This document shows, piece after piece, positions 1 to 11,501 of a stretch of 64,000 nucleotides of DNA. Origin of the DNA: Bombardia bombarda (taxonomy: Eukaryota > Ascomycota > Sordariomycetes > Sordariales > Lasiosphaeriaceae); NCBI GenBank assembly GCA_030512295.1, contig JAULSR010000004.1, forward strand, positions 682,001 to 746,000. Direction: 5' to 3'. The notes beneath the pieces were generated by a model, which saw nothing but the letters and a program-made list of their open reading frames with translations, had not been told where the DNA came from and did not search any database. Every line of letters starts with the position of its first letter. Within the stretch, counting starts at the first letter, position 1. A program made the position numbers and the translations under genes.

Positions 1-2043
1 AGCACGACTGGCAATCGCAACACACTCTACCCTCGCAGCCCTCTCCTCTCCAGCCCGTAGGAGAGTTTCGGGACCTGTACATTGCCAATACGGGTGATCG
101 TGATCAACAAGAGCAGGTGCACCACCATACCATCAGGGCGGTTCCTCCCGCTGACTCGGACTCGTCGCCATACTCGGCTGACGATATTGGCTACCACCAC
201 CACCAACAGCAACACCAACCTCACCTCCATCATCAAGGCAACACCCCCCCGAGTTCCAGCATCTGCGATACGTGCAGCCGGCCTTTGACCCCGCGCAGGC
301 GTTGCAGCAATTCCACTTCACCGACTCTCCAACAGGCCCAACAGGGCAGTACCAAGGCGGTCCTAACCAGTCGGGAATTACTGGCCATCTAGGAAACCCG
401 CAGCAAAATCCCGAGACTGCATCTCAACTGTCGCGCGATTCGCCCATCACGGAGTCGGATCAGCGTTCTGCGACCAGTATACAGATACAGCCAGGCCAAA
501 GTTCGCCAGCGATAAACTACCCGGTCCAGCCCCAGGATCACCTGGCGCGGCAGAACCCGCCTTTGGCTCAAGCTCAAGGCCAAGCCCCGCAGCACCAGAC
601 AATGGCCCCACCACCCGTCGGTCCTCCCCCGCCCCGACGATCACAAGAGACGGAGAAGGGGAGCATGCGCGACCAGGTTCAGCCCCCTCCCGGCCCTCCC
701 CCCAGTTATCGCCAGAGTCAACAGCCGCCTAGCATGAATACCATTCCCGCACCCGCCAACGCCGGCGGCCAGAACCCCCAGAACCCAAACTACCGCCCGG
801 GCGCTGTGCAGGACAGGCAGCAGTTTGATGGCCCCAATGACATACAGGGGCGCAACAGCCCCCAGCCTTTAAGTGACCGTGGCGGCGAAGACCCCGAGAA
901 GGCCTTCAAAGAACTTGGTATGGCCCATCATCCGCGTATCCAATCGACCCGGCTAACTCACCCATTGCTTCTACAGTGACCAAGTATAAGAACGTGAAGA
1001 GGCTCTACTTTGATGGCAAGAAGGAGATTGAACAGTTAAGCAGTCAGGTAGAGCAGCTCCAGAATGCTATCGCCAATCAGCGCATGTCTCAGAGCCGGAC
1101 CTCGCTTGACGACAGCGAGTACTCGACACGCTTCAACCGCCTCAATGGCGCCATCACCAACCTCTCGTTCAATATTCGCAAGGACTGGGTCACGCTACCG
1201 ACCTGGATGGTTCCCTTTGTTAGCGCTGACGCGCTGAAAACAGGCAAGCAGGAAATGACGGCTGTCGGCCGTGCCGTAATCACACGTTGGGTCGTGGAAG
1301 AGATCTTCAACCGCTGTTTCCACCCAGGCCTGGACCCCGAGCTGAGCAGGCAGCTGAAGACGATAGAGCAGAACATCAGGAACTTTAGCTACACGATGAG
1401 CAGCCAGGAGGAGTACGATGCACTGACAAGCAAGGTGGTGAGCTGGCGGATGGCGACGCTGGAGGGCCTATCAGACGTGCTGCGGAGCGTGGAGAGCGTG
1501 AACCACAAGGCCGATTTCACACGGCGCGCCACTAGCAACCTAACAGCATGTCTCTACCAGCACCTGTCGGAACCGCCGCCCGCGGGCGTTGACGGGAGCG
1601 CCAGCATGATCGTGGAGCTGGCCGTAGGCATTGCGAGCAATCTTCCCCTCGAGAGCCGCGACGTGGCCATCGTATACCCGGTCCCCGAGCAGCCCATCCA
1701 GCTCGACGTGATGGAGGTAGAGAAGGCAGGGCTTCCCGCCCTGGAGTCGCGGTCCTCTGATGCCAGTGAGGAGGGCCCAAGCGAGGACGGAGCCAAAGAT
1801 GCCAAGGACCGGCGAGGCGACAAGTCCAGGTCGGGTATGTTGAACACCATCCTTGGCGGTGGCGGCAGCACACCCGGCAGCCGAAAAGGCAGCATTGCTG
1901 ACGCTCCCCCTCCCCAAGTAGCAGCTCCCGGCGCCCAACCGCAACCCAAGGAACCCCCCAGGGTACGCTTCGCTGGATTCGTGGGTGTTGAAGTCCGCGG
2001 GCGACATGTCTTGATGAAGGCACCTGTCTGGACCCTCGGGTAA
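1..2043 (+). CDS. Conserved ascomycete coiled-coil protein, 3' part (5' end outside window)
   Basis: The gene is already open at base 1. The early part (frame starting at base 3) is rich in Gln, His and Pro. The frame then moves at a run of seven C (244-250) into a Pro/Gln-rich disordered stretch, and one intron (918-976, GTATGG...CTACAG) joins it to the main exon (977-2043). After the intron comes a short coiled coil (KRLYFDGKKEIEQLSSQVEQ and onward) and then a well-structured helical block of about 170 residues containing SLDDSEYSTRFNRLNGAI and LTACLYQHLSEPPP. The tail is acidic and Gly/Pro-rich. I recognise this as a family widely conserved in filamentous ascomycetes that lacks an assigned function; some members are labelled as Rpb1 CTD-repeat-like because of the Pro-rich N-terminus. 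The start codon is not in the window. The frame change at 244-250 needs one extra C to be read through. Confidence 0.7.
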
Positions 2044-3394
2044 GGCGGCGGCGCATCGGCATGGCAGACAGGCAGGAGAACAGAGATTTGCCAGGATAGG
2101 CAGATGGGTAGGGCGGCACTCGTTGCGTTTTTCGTAGCCAAAGAAGAAGATTAACACACTAGCATATAGGACGACTGCGGGTGGAGGATGGATGCTATGT
2201 TGGCAGTATCTTCGTCTTCGCATACAGCCAGCACTACTGATCTGACATTTGGGCGACTGGCTGCCTAGGGAGCTTCTTGGTCTTGAGGATATGGGATGAG
2301 CTGAGTGTCATATCCAGAAAAGAAAAGGGGAAAAAACAGACCGCGTTGTTCTTCTATTTTTGAGGCACAAGTTGTTTAAGACAGGCAGAAACAAACGGGA
2401 CTGCCTGGCAAGAGGGATTGAGTTCTCGGAGCTCGAATAAGACAAACCCAGCGGAGTGTGGATCCTGCATGATACCATGGAAGCTTGGGCGGTTGCTGGG
2501 ACGGGGTCGGGTACGCAGGAGGAGATAGGAGGGGAATACGCAGCAAAGAAGCAAAGCTAAACAGACAGGAGCTGGGTTGGACGAGATGCAATGGATGCAT
2601 GGATGCATGGATGGATGAATGAATGGGAGCGGGCTCATGGAATTAGGTCTGGGGAGGGGAATGTTGTCTTGATTCTTGTCGTTTTGATTTTCTTTTTTCC
2701 CTTCACGAAAGCACGATTTTCTTCACGACCCGGATGATACCAACCTATTATTCAGTTATCACTCACAAACACACACACACACACGTACGTAGGTACTACG
2801 TACTATCTACCCATATAAGCCCGGGGTTCCGGGAAAGGGGAGGGGACTTATGGGGAACAATCAATTGGTGAATAACCTGACACTATGAATGAGCCAGCCA
2901 AGGTTTGCGAACTTTGCGGTTGTTCCTTCCGCCGAGTTCAAATTTTGTTCTATGTCTGTCGTGGTTAATGTTATGTGGTGATCCTTTTTTAATATTGTTG
3001 TGTTGATTTAATGTTGCATATTCGCCCAGTTGTAGACTAACTATTGCAATTGGAGATACTTACACCGCCTTCCGTTTAAGGTGTTCATCCCTCAATACCT
3101 AGACTACTGTGTAAGGTAGGGGCGCCAAGGGATTTCATACGCTGAGCTTATTACCCCTCCATGCAAGTAGGTAGGACAAGACCAATATAATTATTTGTTA
3201 GGAAGACCCTCAGAAACCCCGCCATTGGGGATCGCGAAACAATTATCGGGCGCGAATCTTTAGACTTAAACACTCAATATATTATATTTACCTGCCTGCG
3301 TCCTTGATCCTCTCTTGCGCGACGCATATAGATATCCCCCCACACCCCGTGGCGCGCAAGTCCCTTTTCGCCCCTCCTGTCTGTTACCTTCACC
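2044..3394. other. Intergenic, no gene seen
   Basis: This is the 3' flank of the coiled-coil gene and the 5' flank of EFM4. It holds an (AC)8 microsatellite at 2769-2784, followed directly by a TAGGTA-type patch (GTACGTAGGTACTACGTAC). Another GTAGGTAGG lies near 3167. No open frame here looks coding. Confidence 0.6.
2769..2784. repeat. (AC)8 microsatellite
   Basis: Eight uninterrupted AC units in the intergenic region upstream of EFM4. Confidence 0.95.
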
Positions 3395-4440
3395 ATGGCA
3401 GACACCACCGCCGAAAAGCCGGCGCATCTTGAGCCGTCGCAATTGGGGACGAAACAATAGTATTTCATGTCTCCCCTAGCCCCTTTTCTTCTCCTTGTGC
3501 CACAGGAATGACTTACTTGATCATACTAACCAAATAACCCTTTTCCAGCTGGGATGCCCTCTACACAAACGAACTGACCAACCACGCCGCCAACCCAGCC
3601 GACGAGGGCACCGTCTGGTTCGACGACTCCGACGCCGAGGCAAAGATGGTCTCCTTCCTAGACGAGCTCGAAGAGGAGGGTCAACACGAACATGGCGGTC
3701 TCCTCAGCCTCGACAGGGCCACGGCGGCGGTGCTCGACCTCGGCTGCGGCAATGGGTCGATGCTGTTTGCGCTGCGCGACGACGGCTGGCAGGGCCGCCT
3801 GCTCGGCGTCGACTATAGCGAGAAGAGCGTGGCGCTGGCGAGGAGGGTTGCCGAGGCGAGACGGCGCGGCGGCGCAAGGATAGCTGGGGAGGATAGTGAC
3901 GAGAAAGAAGAAACAGGACGAGAGGAGGAGGAGGAGGGGCAAGAAGGAGATGACGACAATACCGCGGCAGTCGAGTTCCGCGTCTGGGACGTCCTTGGCG
4001 GGTCCATTGATGATGTTCTCGCATCACAGCCCAAAACAGAAACAGAAGCAACACAACCACACACACAAACAACAGATACCAACACCGCCCGCCCGGACGC
4101 AGGCTGGGACCTCGTCCTAGACAAGGGCACTTTTGACGCTATCAGCCTGAGCGACGAGCGCGACGCCCACGGTCGGCGCATCTGCGAGGGCTACGGCGCG
4201 CGCGTCCTGCAGCTCCTGCGCCCCGGCGGCGTCTTTCTCGTCACGAGCTGCAACTGGACCGAGGCGGAGCTGAAGGGCTGGTTTGAGGCTGATAAGGAGA
4301 AGGGAGTTAATGGCAATAGTAGCACAAGCGGCATGGTGCTGCGGCAGATTGGTAGAGTCGCTTACCCCAGCTTCAGCTTTGGTGGCGTCAAGGGGCAGAC
4401 TATCAGCACCTTGTGTTTTGTAAAGGAGGTGACAGCTTAG
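3395..4440 (+). CDS. EFM4: Protein-lysine N-methyltransferase EFM4 (eEF1A methylation)
   Basis: Two exons, 3395-3459 and 3549-4440, with a GTATTT...TTCCAG intron splitting a Tyr codon; 318 aa. The N-terminus reads LEPSQLGTKQ-YWDALYTNEL, the hallmark opening of the EFM4/See1/METTL10 family. Motif I of the SAM-binding Rossmann fold is at about residues 83-101 (VLDLGCGNGSMLFALRDDG), with the acidic motif LLGVDYSEKS following. The catalytic-side motif DLVLDKGTFDAISLSD is near residue 208. The family methylates a lysine of translation elongation factor eEF1A in the cytosol. One oddity is a long acidic and Thr/Gln-rich insertion (about residues 130-200, with runs of Glu) between the two SAM motifs. 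It stays in frame and probably forms a disordered loop. The start ATG has an ACC ATG G context. Confidence 0.9.
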
Positions 4441-5132
4441 GACCACTGCCATGACGATAAAACAATAAAAAGATCAAGCAAAAATATGGTATGGATTCTT
4501 AGTGAAAAATCTAGACTGATGCTGATCACAACCAAGAGTAGGTAGTACTGATGGCCATCGCCAACCACACCTACCATTAGTATTTACATCAGCAAATGAA
4601 CTACGCACTCAATCACGAGAGGGAAAAAGAACACGACGAATAACTCCCGCCCCACATCACCAACATTTTCGTGTACATGGCGAATAAGCATTGTTGTCTA
4701 TGATAGCTCTCACTCACATGCTGCTGCTCAACATCTCCCAGTCCCATCTCTCCAACTCCGTTTCAATGTATCCCCTCCAATCCTCCCATCTTCCCTATTC
4801 CGCGCCGGTTGTTCGTTCTCAGTTCCCAATTTTTCGTCAAGGTATCAATCAGTATCCGTTTTTCAGACGACACACACACACACACACTCCTCTAAAATTT
4901 CAGAAGCGATTCAGTTCAGTACATGAAATGCTCCACCAGCACAATAACATAGACGGGGGAAACGCAAAGCCTCATGGAGAAATATAAATCATACAATTAT
5001 CTCGATGCAAATCTAACGGATGAAGGCAATGAGAGAGAGGCAGAGGGAAATAGAGCAGAGCCATGGCGGCCTAGGGGAGCAGCCATAGAGGCGGGAGGGG
5101 CAACGAGAATTGCTTCATTAAAGATCTCTCTT
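4441..5132. other. Intergenic between convergent 3' ends
   Basis: EFM4 (+) and the PP2A scaffold gene (-) end towards each other here. A (CA)9 microsatellite lies at 4870-4887. No coding frame is supported. Confidence 0.6.
4870..4887. repeat. (AC)9 microsatellite
   Basis: Perfect dinucleotide repeat in the convergent 3' intergenic region. Confidence 0.95.
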
Positions 5133-7516
5133 CTATGGTGACGTGTTCATTGGCTCTCCACCACCAGTGGAAGGGCCCGACGCCGCCGCAGCAGCAGTAG
5201 TCGCAAAATATCGCACGTCCACATCATCGTCCTTCTGTAGCTTCTCCAAACTGGGCATGATGCGCTCCTCAATCAGCTGCTGGCTTCTCGGCGACGGGCT
5301 GAAGGGAGTCTTGGCCTGTTCTAGAGTGTAGATGGTGCCCTGCTCGGGAAGTCGGCGCATCACGCTGATGAGGACGGCGTATGTCTTTGCTACATTGAAC
5401 CGAATGTTGGGAATCTCATCTTCGGTGAGCTTCTCCAGCATAGGGAGGATAGACTTGGCAATTACGTCCATGCTGACCACACTAGCAAGGGTCTATCGAT
5501 ACTGTCAGTCATCCACACCATTTTGTTCGCAAAGGGGGAGGGGGCTTATGCTTACCGAGATGGCGAAACAGGTTGTCATTCTGTAAAGATAGTTCGGGTG
5601 CGCTCCCATGGCCATAACCTTGGGAAGAATCGCCTCACTGGCCCATTCCACGCCGAAGACCTCTGTTAGCTTCTTCAGGTTGTGTGTTGCAGCCTCGCGG
5701 ATTGAAAAGACCGTATCGCCGAGCCATCCCATACATAGCTGGCTAAGCTTTTCGTCGAAGAACTGAACACCCAATTGACCAGCGAGGAGTGGGATGTAGT
5801 CGATGATCGCAAGGCGTACTCGCCACTGCTTGTCCTCAGCCAGCTGCACAATGGCAGGAAGAAGAGACTGGGAAAGCAGGTCGATGCCAATAACCTGGTT
5901 CACCAGGTCCAGCTTGGAAATGATGTGAAGGCGGACCTCGGGAAACTCGTCCTTGAGCATCTGAAGAAACATGGGCAAAAGATGGTCAATAGTCCTGCCA
6001 GATAGATCAGTTTTATGTCAGGACAGTCGGTTCAGGGGAGACAAACTCTTGCTTGCCCAGAATCGGAGCCAAGCCGCTGATTTGTGTGCCGAGTGCGGCT
6101 CTGACGTGCTGAGAGCTGTCCGAGACGAGATCCTCGATGCTACCCATAATTTCATTGAGGAGAGTATTTCGGTCAACCAAAGCACAGAAACCGGGGATCT
6201 GACCAGCAATAGCTGTCCGCACCTCGGCCTCGTTATCCTTCAGAAGCTTGACAAACGCGGGCACCAGATCTCTCGATACGACCTCCTCGTCAACCGCCTT
6301 TGCGATCTGTACCATGATTGTCAGTTTCGTCAATGAAAAGGGGGGGGGGGGGGGGGAAGATCCAACTGCCGGAATTTTCCTACCTTCTCAAATCTATCGG
6401 CAATCATATACCGGACTCTCCAGCTCTTGTCTTCTATCAAACTGCGTAGAGAGGTGAGAAGGACGCCGTGGCTAGACTGTTGCTCTTTGGGTACGACCTC
6501 GGCGATGGAGATCAGAACCTCAACAGTCAAAAGTCGGACGCTATCCTGGTCATCCTGGGCAAGATGTTGAAACATGGGTATCATTTCCTCGACAACGATC
6601 GTAGCAGGCATCTCCTTCACAAACTTGGCCATGTTGGTTGCGGCTTGTCGGCGCACCATGGGCGTCTCATCGTGAACGAGCTGGCCAAACTGCTGGCGGA
6701 GCTGTTCCTGGGTGGGGGCGAGACCTTGGAGTAAGGCGCTGTGAAAAGACCGCATCCCGACACCTTGGACGTGAACCAGTCGGCCTTGGAGAGGCGGATT
6801 GTGAGAGGGATGAAGTAGTCCTCCACCTGCTTAGGCGAGAGGTCGCTGCAGATCTTGTTCAGCGACTCGACAGCCTAGAAGAAAAAGGATCAGCAAGTTA
6901 GGCGCTAGAGCCAGCCCAAGCCAAGCAGCCGGGCCAAAAGCAGCAGCTCTCTCCATACCTTGTCTCGCACAACGGGCTCCTCTATAGCCGCGAGGTTTTC
7001 GAGGGGCGACAGAAGGACATGGCCCCACTGAGATCCGCCAACGTAGTCAATGAAGTTGCCGAGTTCCTCACTCAGCGCAACGAGAACCTCGTCCTCATCC
7101 TCGACAGACTCTGCATCGGAGCAGTTAGCAAAAGACCGATCGGTCAGCGTCACGGGGTTGGAGGCGATGCGAGGTTGCACGATCGAGGGGGGGGGGGGGG
7201 GGAGGTAGGCGGGCGGGGTTGGCTAACCGTCAAGGAAGGGAATCAACTCCTCGCGGGTGCGCTCTGCGCCCAAAGCAAGAGCAATGGTCGAAAGACGGTG
7301 GATGGCATTGAGACGGAGCAGTACGTCGTCGTGCTGCGTTCAAGAAAATGTCAGTCAGTCAGGCCAGCCACCCTCGCCCTCCTCCCCGCACAGGCACGGG
7401 CAGACACGCAGGAGGGAAAGGAGATAAACAAGGTCTCGTCACCGCTATACCTTCAATTCGTCGATGAGCACGGCGATGGGGTACAGCTCGTCGCTCGCGT
7501 TCGTCGCGTCAGCCAT
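5133..7516 (-). CDS. TPD3: PP2A structural (A/PR65) subunit, HEAT-repeat scaffold
   Basis: Seven exons on the minus strand: 7516-7451, 7333-7228, 7110-6959, 6874-6384, 6306-6047, 5994-5556 and 5492-5133. All introns are GT-AG and phases agree; about 624 aa, normal for the family. The protein is built of HEAT repeats throughout. Diagnostic segments are LDYVNEVIG-like KLDLVNQVIGIDLLSQSLLP, QWRVRLAIIDYIPLLAGQLG, VQFFDEKLSQLCMGWLGD and IREAATHNLKKLTEVFG. It is the scaffold on which the PP2A catalytic and B subunits assemble. One frame break lies in exon 4: ADWFTSKVSGCGLF is followed by HSALLQGLAPTQEQ only if the T4 run (forward A4, 6744-6747) had one more base. With that base the exon is 492 nt and every later phase fits. 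Introns 2 and 4 contain poly-C tracts of 16 and 17. Confidence 0.93.
6340..6356. repeat. G17 homopolymer (poly-C in PP2A-A intron 4)
   Basis: Seventeen G on the plus strand. On the coding strand this is a C17 tract in the middle of the intron 6307-6383. Confidence 0.9.
7187..7202. repeat. G16 homopolymer (poly-C in PP2A-A intron 2)
   Basis: Sixteen G on the plus strand, C16 on the coding strand, inside the intron 7111-7227 and upstream of a GCTAAC-type branch site. Confidence 0.9.
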
Positions 7517-9023
7517 AGCGAGCGGGGTTGTGAGAGGGGGCGCGGGAGTCGCGAGGATGTCGAGGTTTACGGTTTCTGCAGACAGGACTGAGATTTGGGC
7601 GGGTTTCCTAGATGACGGCTGATCGCGTGTGTGGGCGGCGTGATGCAATGGACCTGGAGTGGGAGTGGGCGTAGCCGACCGGAGCGACGCACGCTGGCTG
7701 TGTGCTAAGTCTGGACCTAGTCAGGCAGGGAGACAGGCCAAGGTAATCTCGACTTGCTGGAGCTGTGCTGTGCGGGCTTGGTTGGTTTGCTTTTGTGTTT
7801 TCGTGGTTCGGGGAGCGTTCAGCGCAAGGTCATAGAAGGTGCCGCGGCAACTATGATAATATGCAGGAACTGTGGCAGGGATCGAGGCCCGATGTGTAGG
7901 TCGGAAAGTTGAAGTAACTGGAGATTGCTGAGAAGGCTTGGACGATGTACTGCGTAATGTGCGAATAGGTGGGAGTTTAGAGGTCGAGGCAAGCTCCAGC
8001 AGCAGGAGCAAGCAGCGCGGCCTAACAAATTGGACTGCAAGCGGGTGCGCACCGGCCTAGCCTGACCGTACTGGCAGTGGCACGCCTGGCAGCCGCCATG
8101 GGGGGAGGGGAGGGCATGGGTCATGGGGGCGGGGCCGCCAACTACGTACCAGCGTCCAGTTACCACCAACCTGCTTTCTAGAGTGTGGGTAGGGGCGACC
8201 GGCGCATCGACTTTTCAAGTTGCCCAAAACAAGCCGCCGCTTCTCAGACATTAAATGTCAATCCGTTGGTCTGGCCTGCAACCTTGCGTACGTTCACTAA
8301 AATAATTGGCCAAACTCACAATGTCGCACAGAGGCGAGACTATTCAGGTGTTATGATATCACTGTCGTGCTGTCACCTAACCTACCAACTTACTACCAGT
8401 ACTCACAATTATCGCCCGAACAAATAACGAATGGGTACATTAGGTAAAGTAGTTCTGTGTCGCTCTCATTGTTTCCAGTTCAAATATAACAGAGTCGCAT
8501 TGGTGGTTCGCGTTGTTATCAAATTCACATTATGAGCGTATGCGTACAAGGGTATATCCATTATCGCCATCCTAACGTTGTATCATCTCTCCTTCCCCCA
8601 TCTAATAAACACGTCATAGTTTCTTTGACTGTACTATACAAGTGGCTCTAGGTCTGTGAATTGCCCTGAGGTGTTTGCCTTCTTAGTGCGCAAACATAGG
8701 TAGCTTTGTCTCCTCCCCATGGACGACGTTCTTTGTTCCATCCGTCAGTTTAGGAGTGTTCCTAGAACCTAAAAACGCAAAAGGTCAACCAAATGACGCC
8801 AGGCTCATTTAAAGCATCGGATGAAGGTTGGCGAATGTTCATGTGATTCGCTGGTCTAAATGCCATGTGTGTTGATGACCGAGCTCCAGCAATCCCAAGT
8901 GATAATCACGTTACTGTCAAAAAAACAGCGCTTTAACAAAACAGAGGAAAACCCCAGTTCCACCCCAGTAAAGGCAACAGTCCAGAAAGATACTCATCCC
9001 TCCGAGGTCTTCTGCAATAACAC
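7517..9023. other. 5' flank of PP2A-A and 3' flank of YMR1, no gene seen
   Basis: No supportable open frame on either strand. The part near 7517-8200 is GC-rich and should contain the PP2A scaffold promoter. The part from about 8250 to 9000 is AT-richer and looks like the 3' side of YMR1. Confidence 0.5.
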
Positions 9024-11501
9024 CTAGTCCATGCTTTTCATCTCCTGTTCGACTTCGCCCTCACCAGAAGAACGACTTGCCCCCCAGTCTCCGTTGCGGT
9101 TATTCGGGTCAAGTGGATGACTACCGACCCGGTCTCGGCCCGTGCTCCCAGTGGACCCTCCCCCAAAGACCCCTTTCCCAATAGATAGTCCGGATATCTT
9201 TTCCTGCAACGCTGCAAACGTACTTGGCACCTCAGAAGTACTTGAGCTACGGTTTAATCCCGGCGGGCTCCTGGACTCGGGCGTCAACGTTGCGTGGGCA
9301 GACTCCACGCCTGTAAGCACAGACTTGCTGGGCGTAAAGCTCGGGGGTTGTGGGCTGCGAGCGGGACTCAACGATCCTCGCGATGGTGTCTCCGAGGCGC
9401 CCTGAGCACCATCGTCACCACTACCACGTGTCTCTGAAAGTCCCGACGACGCCTGGTAAGCCGCCACACGTTCCGCTGTCACCGCAGAAGCATTGAGGGC
9501 ACTATTCATCTCGTCATCGGTGCGGTTGAAGACTTGATGCCACCACCTCACCTCGCCAAGGCGAGGAAATATGAGACGCTCGCGTCCTTTGGTGTGGTCG
9601 TCAACCACGGGGTCGTATTCCTCATTGGTGAACTCTGGCCGTCTGCTTAGGAAGTATGCCCACACGCTGCGTGTACGTTCACTCAGTTTTGCCTCGTGAC
9701 GCTGTCGTTCGTTATTCAACAGGAAGGTGCCGTACTGGCACGAATAAACATGGTAGAGGAGACGACGCAAAAAACGCTCATTAAACTCAAAGCGCGTTGG
9801 GTGCTGTCGGATAAGTTGGTATGTAGCATCAAGAAACTGGTGAAAGACGGGCGAGACATCCTTCAGCCTAGTAGCTTGCTCTTCTGTGACAGGCGCTGTT
9901 GTTTGCTTGGCCTCATCAACAACTGTGGCTTCCTCGGTGTCTGGGGAGTTATCTTTATCATTGGCGACATTCTTGCTCCAGAACCGTTTCGCACTCGTCA
10001 GCACGTTCTCGATGGCATCGCCACGACCGTCATTCTCGCCTGGCTTAACAGTCGAGCCGGCCAAGGCGTCGTTATCCGTGGTGAACCAATTCTCGTGGCT
10101 CAGATAGGCAGATCGTAGCTGAAACATGTGCCCAAACGAGAGCCAGTCCTTTTCGACAAGCACGATAAAGCCCTCAATTGTGCGGTAGTATGGATCTAGC
10201 ATCAGCTGGGACAGAGCACTGAGCTGGCTTGTCCGATCCCAGCCATCTGAGCAGTGGATGAGGACATGAGAGTGCTGGATTCCGACTTGACGAGCGATGA
10301 TAGCAGACCCATCAAGTATTCCAGTAATGTGCTTCAGCCATTTGCTCTTGGCCAGCAACTCCTGGTTGGGCGGAAACGGAGATACATCGGCATCCTTGAT
10401 GGCGCTGATGACCTTTTCTAGGGAGTCTCTCATGACGTGAATATTGTCGATGTTGAGGAATACTTTTCTAGCGAACCTGTAATAATCCATATTCTCCGAT
10501 CCCATTCCTATGGCCTGCATGGCATATGAATTGATAGCTGGGCGGGCGTCAACGATAAGGTTATGTTGCTGCGCCCCATAAATCAACCTCTTGCCGGTCT
10601 TCTCATCATATAACGCGTTGCCGCCCGCGATGAGTTCGTCCTCCATCCGTTCGGTTTCCGACAAGGATAAATCGACATCTGAACTCTCAGCACTTAGATC
10701 CACAAGGCCAGAGATCGCGCCCTCGTCCGCATTTGTAGGTGCAGGGGTCTCGGTAAAATCCATAGCGGCAGAGAAGCATGCACCGACAAGACGCTCATCT
10801 TGGATGCTGCGCTTCATTCTGAGCCCCACAAAGGGCTGCGAGCTTCGGGTTATGGTACAGTTATTGATGGGGTGAAGATAAGTGAGGGTAGGTATGCGAG
10901 CACGCGACCGAAATGTGCTAGCATATTTGAGCGTGTTGTCGGATATTTTCGATGGCACAGCCAGCACGGCCGGATAAGTCGGGGAGAAGGCATAGTCTTT
11001 GTTTATCGCAGTAATCCTCCAACCAAGGTCCGCACACTTCTCGCTGATGCCTTGTCGTCGAAACTCAGCCTTCGCATCATACACCTCCCAGCCATTAATT
11101 CGATTCTCGGGGGAGTTGGGGGGAGGTCGGTAGCTGAAGGCCAGAAGCTTGTCTATGTTTCCCAACCTGCACGATCTGGACCGAATGAAGTCAAAGGCAT
11201 CTCGAGCCTGTCTATCGTCTGAGAAGTTGAAGCTGACGTAGGTGAAGTCTCTGAAGCGGATGCGAATTGACGAGGGTATGCCGCTCGAGGGTGGCGTCGG
11301 CCGAAACGTGCACTGTGAGATAACGTGGAAGGCAAACCACACCTGCTTAGTCTGCTTTTTCAAGCTGGGGTGGGCAGCTATTTGCGATTCTGGTGGAAAT
11401 CGGAAGACGAGGTGGAAGTCGTTAAGTCCAAGGTCGCCGAGCTCCGGTTTCCCCCCTCGCAAAGCATGTATATCGTTGTATACCTGGCCCTTGTTCAGCA
11501 A
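9024..11501 (-). CDS. YMR1: Myotubularin-type phosphoinositide 3-phosphatase (5' end unresolved)
   Basis: One long exon of 825 codons; the true 5' end lies upstream of 11501 and is not resolved. An N-terminal PH-GRAM region (about residues 20-135) is followed by the myotubularin domain. The domain shows NGWEVYDAKAEFRRQG, FRSRARIPTLTYLHP and the active-site P-loop HCSDGWDRTSQ near residue 416, which matches the family CSDGWDRT with its catalytic Cys and Arg. The family removes the 3-phosphate from PI3P and PI(3,5)P2 on endosomes and vacuoles. The C-terminal ~150 residues are Ser/Pro-rich and disordered. Reading upstream, the frame meets a TGA and there is no in-frame ATG. Either an acceptor AG at about 11502-11503 (GTGGACAG) joins a small upstream exon, or a base is missing nearby. 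I could not choose the upstream exon with confidence. Confidence 0.9.
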   Translation of the reverse strand: MLNKGQVYNDIHALRGGKPELGDLGLNDFHLVFRFPPESQIAAHPSLKKQTKQVWFAFHVISQCTFRPTPPSSGIPSSIRIRFRDFTYVSFNFSDDRQARDAFDFIRSRSCRLGNIDKLLAFSYRPPPNSPENRINGWEVYDAKAEFRRQGISEKCADLGWRITAINKDYAFSPTYPAVLAVPSKISDNTLKYASTFRSRARIPTLTYLHPINNCTITRSSQPFVGLRMKRSIQDERLVGACFSAAMDFTETPAPTNADEGAISGLVDLSAESSDVDLSLSETERMEDELIAGGNALYDEKTGKRLIYGAQQHNLIVDARPAINSYAMQAIGMGSENMDYYRFARKVFLNIDNIHVMRDSLEKVISAIKDADVSPFPPNQELLAKSKWLKHITGILDGSAIIARQVGIQHSHVLIHCSDGWDRTSQLSALSQLMLDPYYRTIEGFIVLVEKDWLSFGHMFQLRSAYLSHENWFTTDNDALAGSTVKPGENDGRGDAIENVLTSAKRFWSKNVANDKDNSPDTEEATVVDEAKQTTAPVTEEQATRLKDVSPVFHQFLDATYQLIRQHPTRFEFNERFLRRLLYHVYSCQYGTFLLNNERQRHEAKLSERTRSVWAYFLSRRPEFTNEEYDPVVDDHTKGRERLIFPRLGEVRWWHQVFNRTDDEMNSALNASAVTAERVAAYQASSGLSETRGSGDDGAQGASETPSRGSLSPARSPQPPSFTPSKSVLTGVESAHATLTPESRSPPGLNRSSSTSEVPSTFAALQEKISGLSIGKGVFGGGSTGSTGRDRVGSHPLDPNNRNGDWGASRSSGEGEVEQEMKSMD

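Noticed and set aside
3646..4452. Several other long open frames overlapping EFM4 on both strands
   Set aside because: They are shadows of the GC-rich coding frame and contain no family motif.
9142..9405. Plus-strand open frame opposite the myotubularin tail
   Set aside because: It is antisense to a disordered Ser/Pro-rich tail and lacks any domain.
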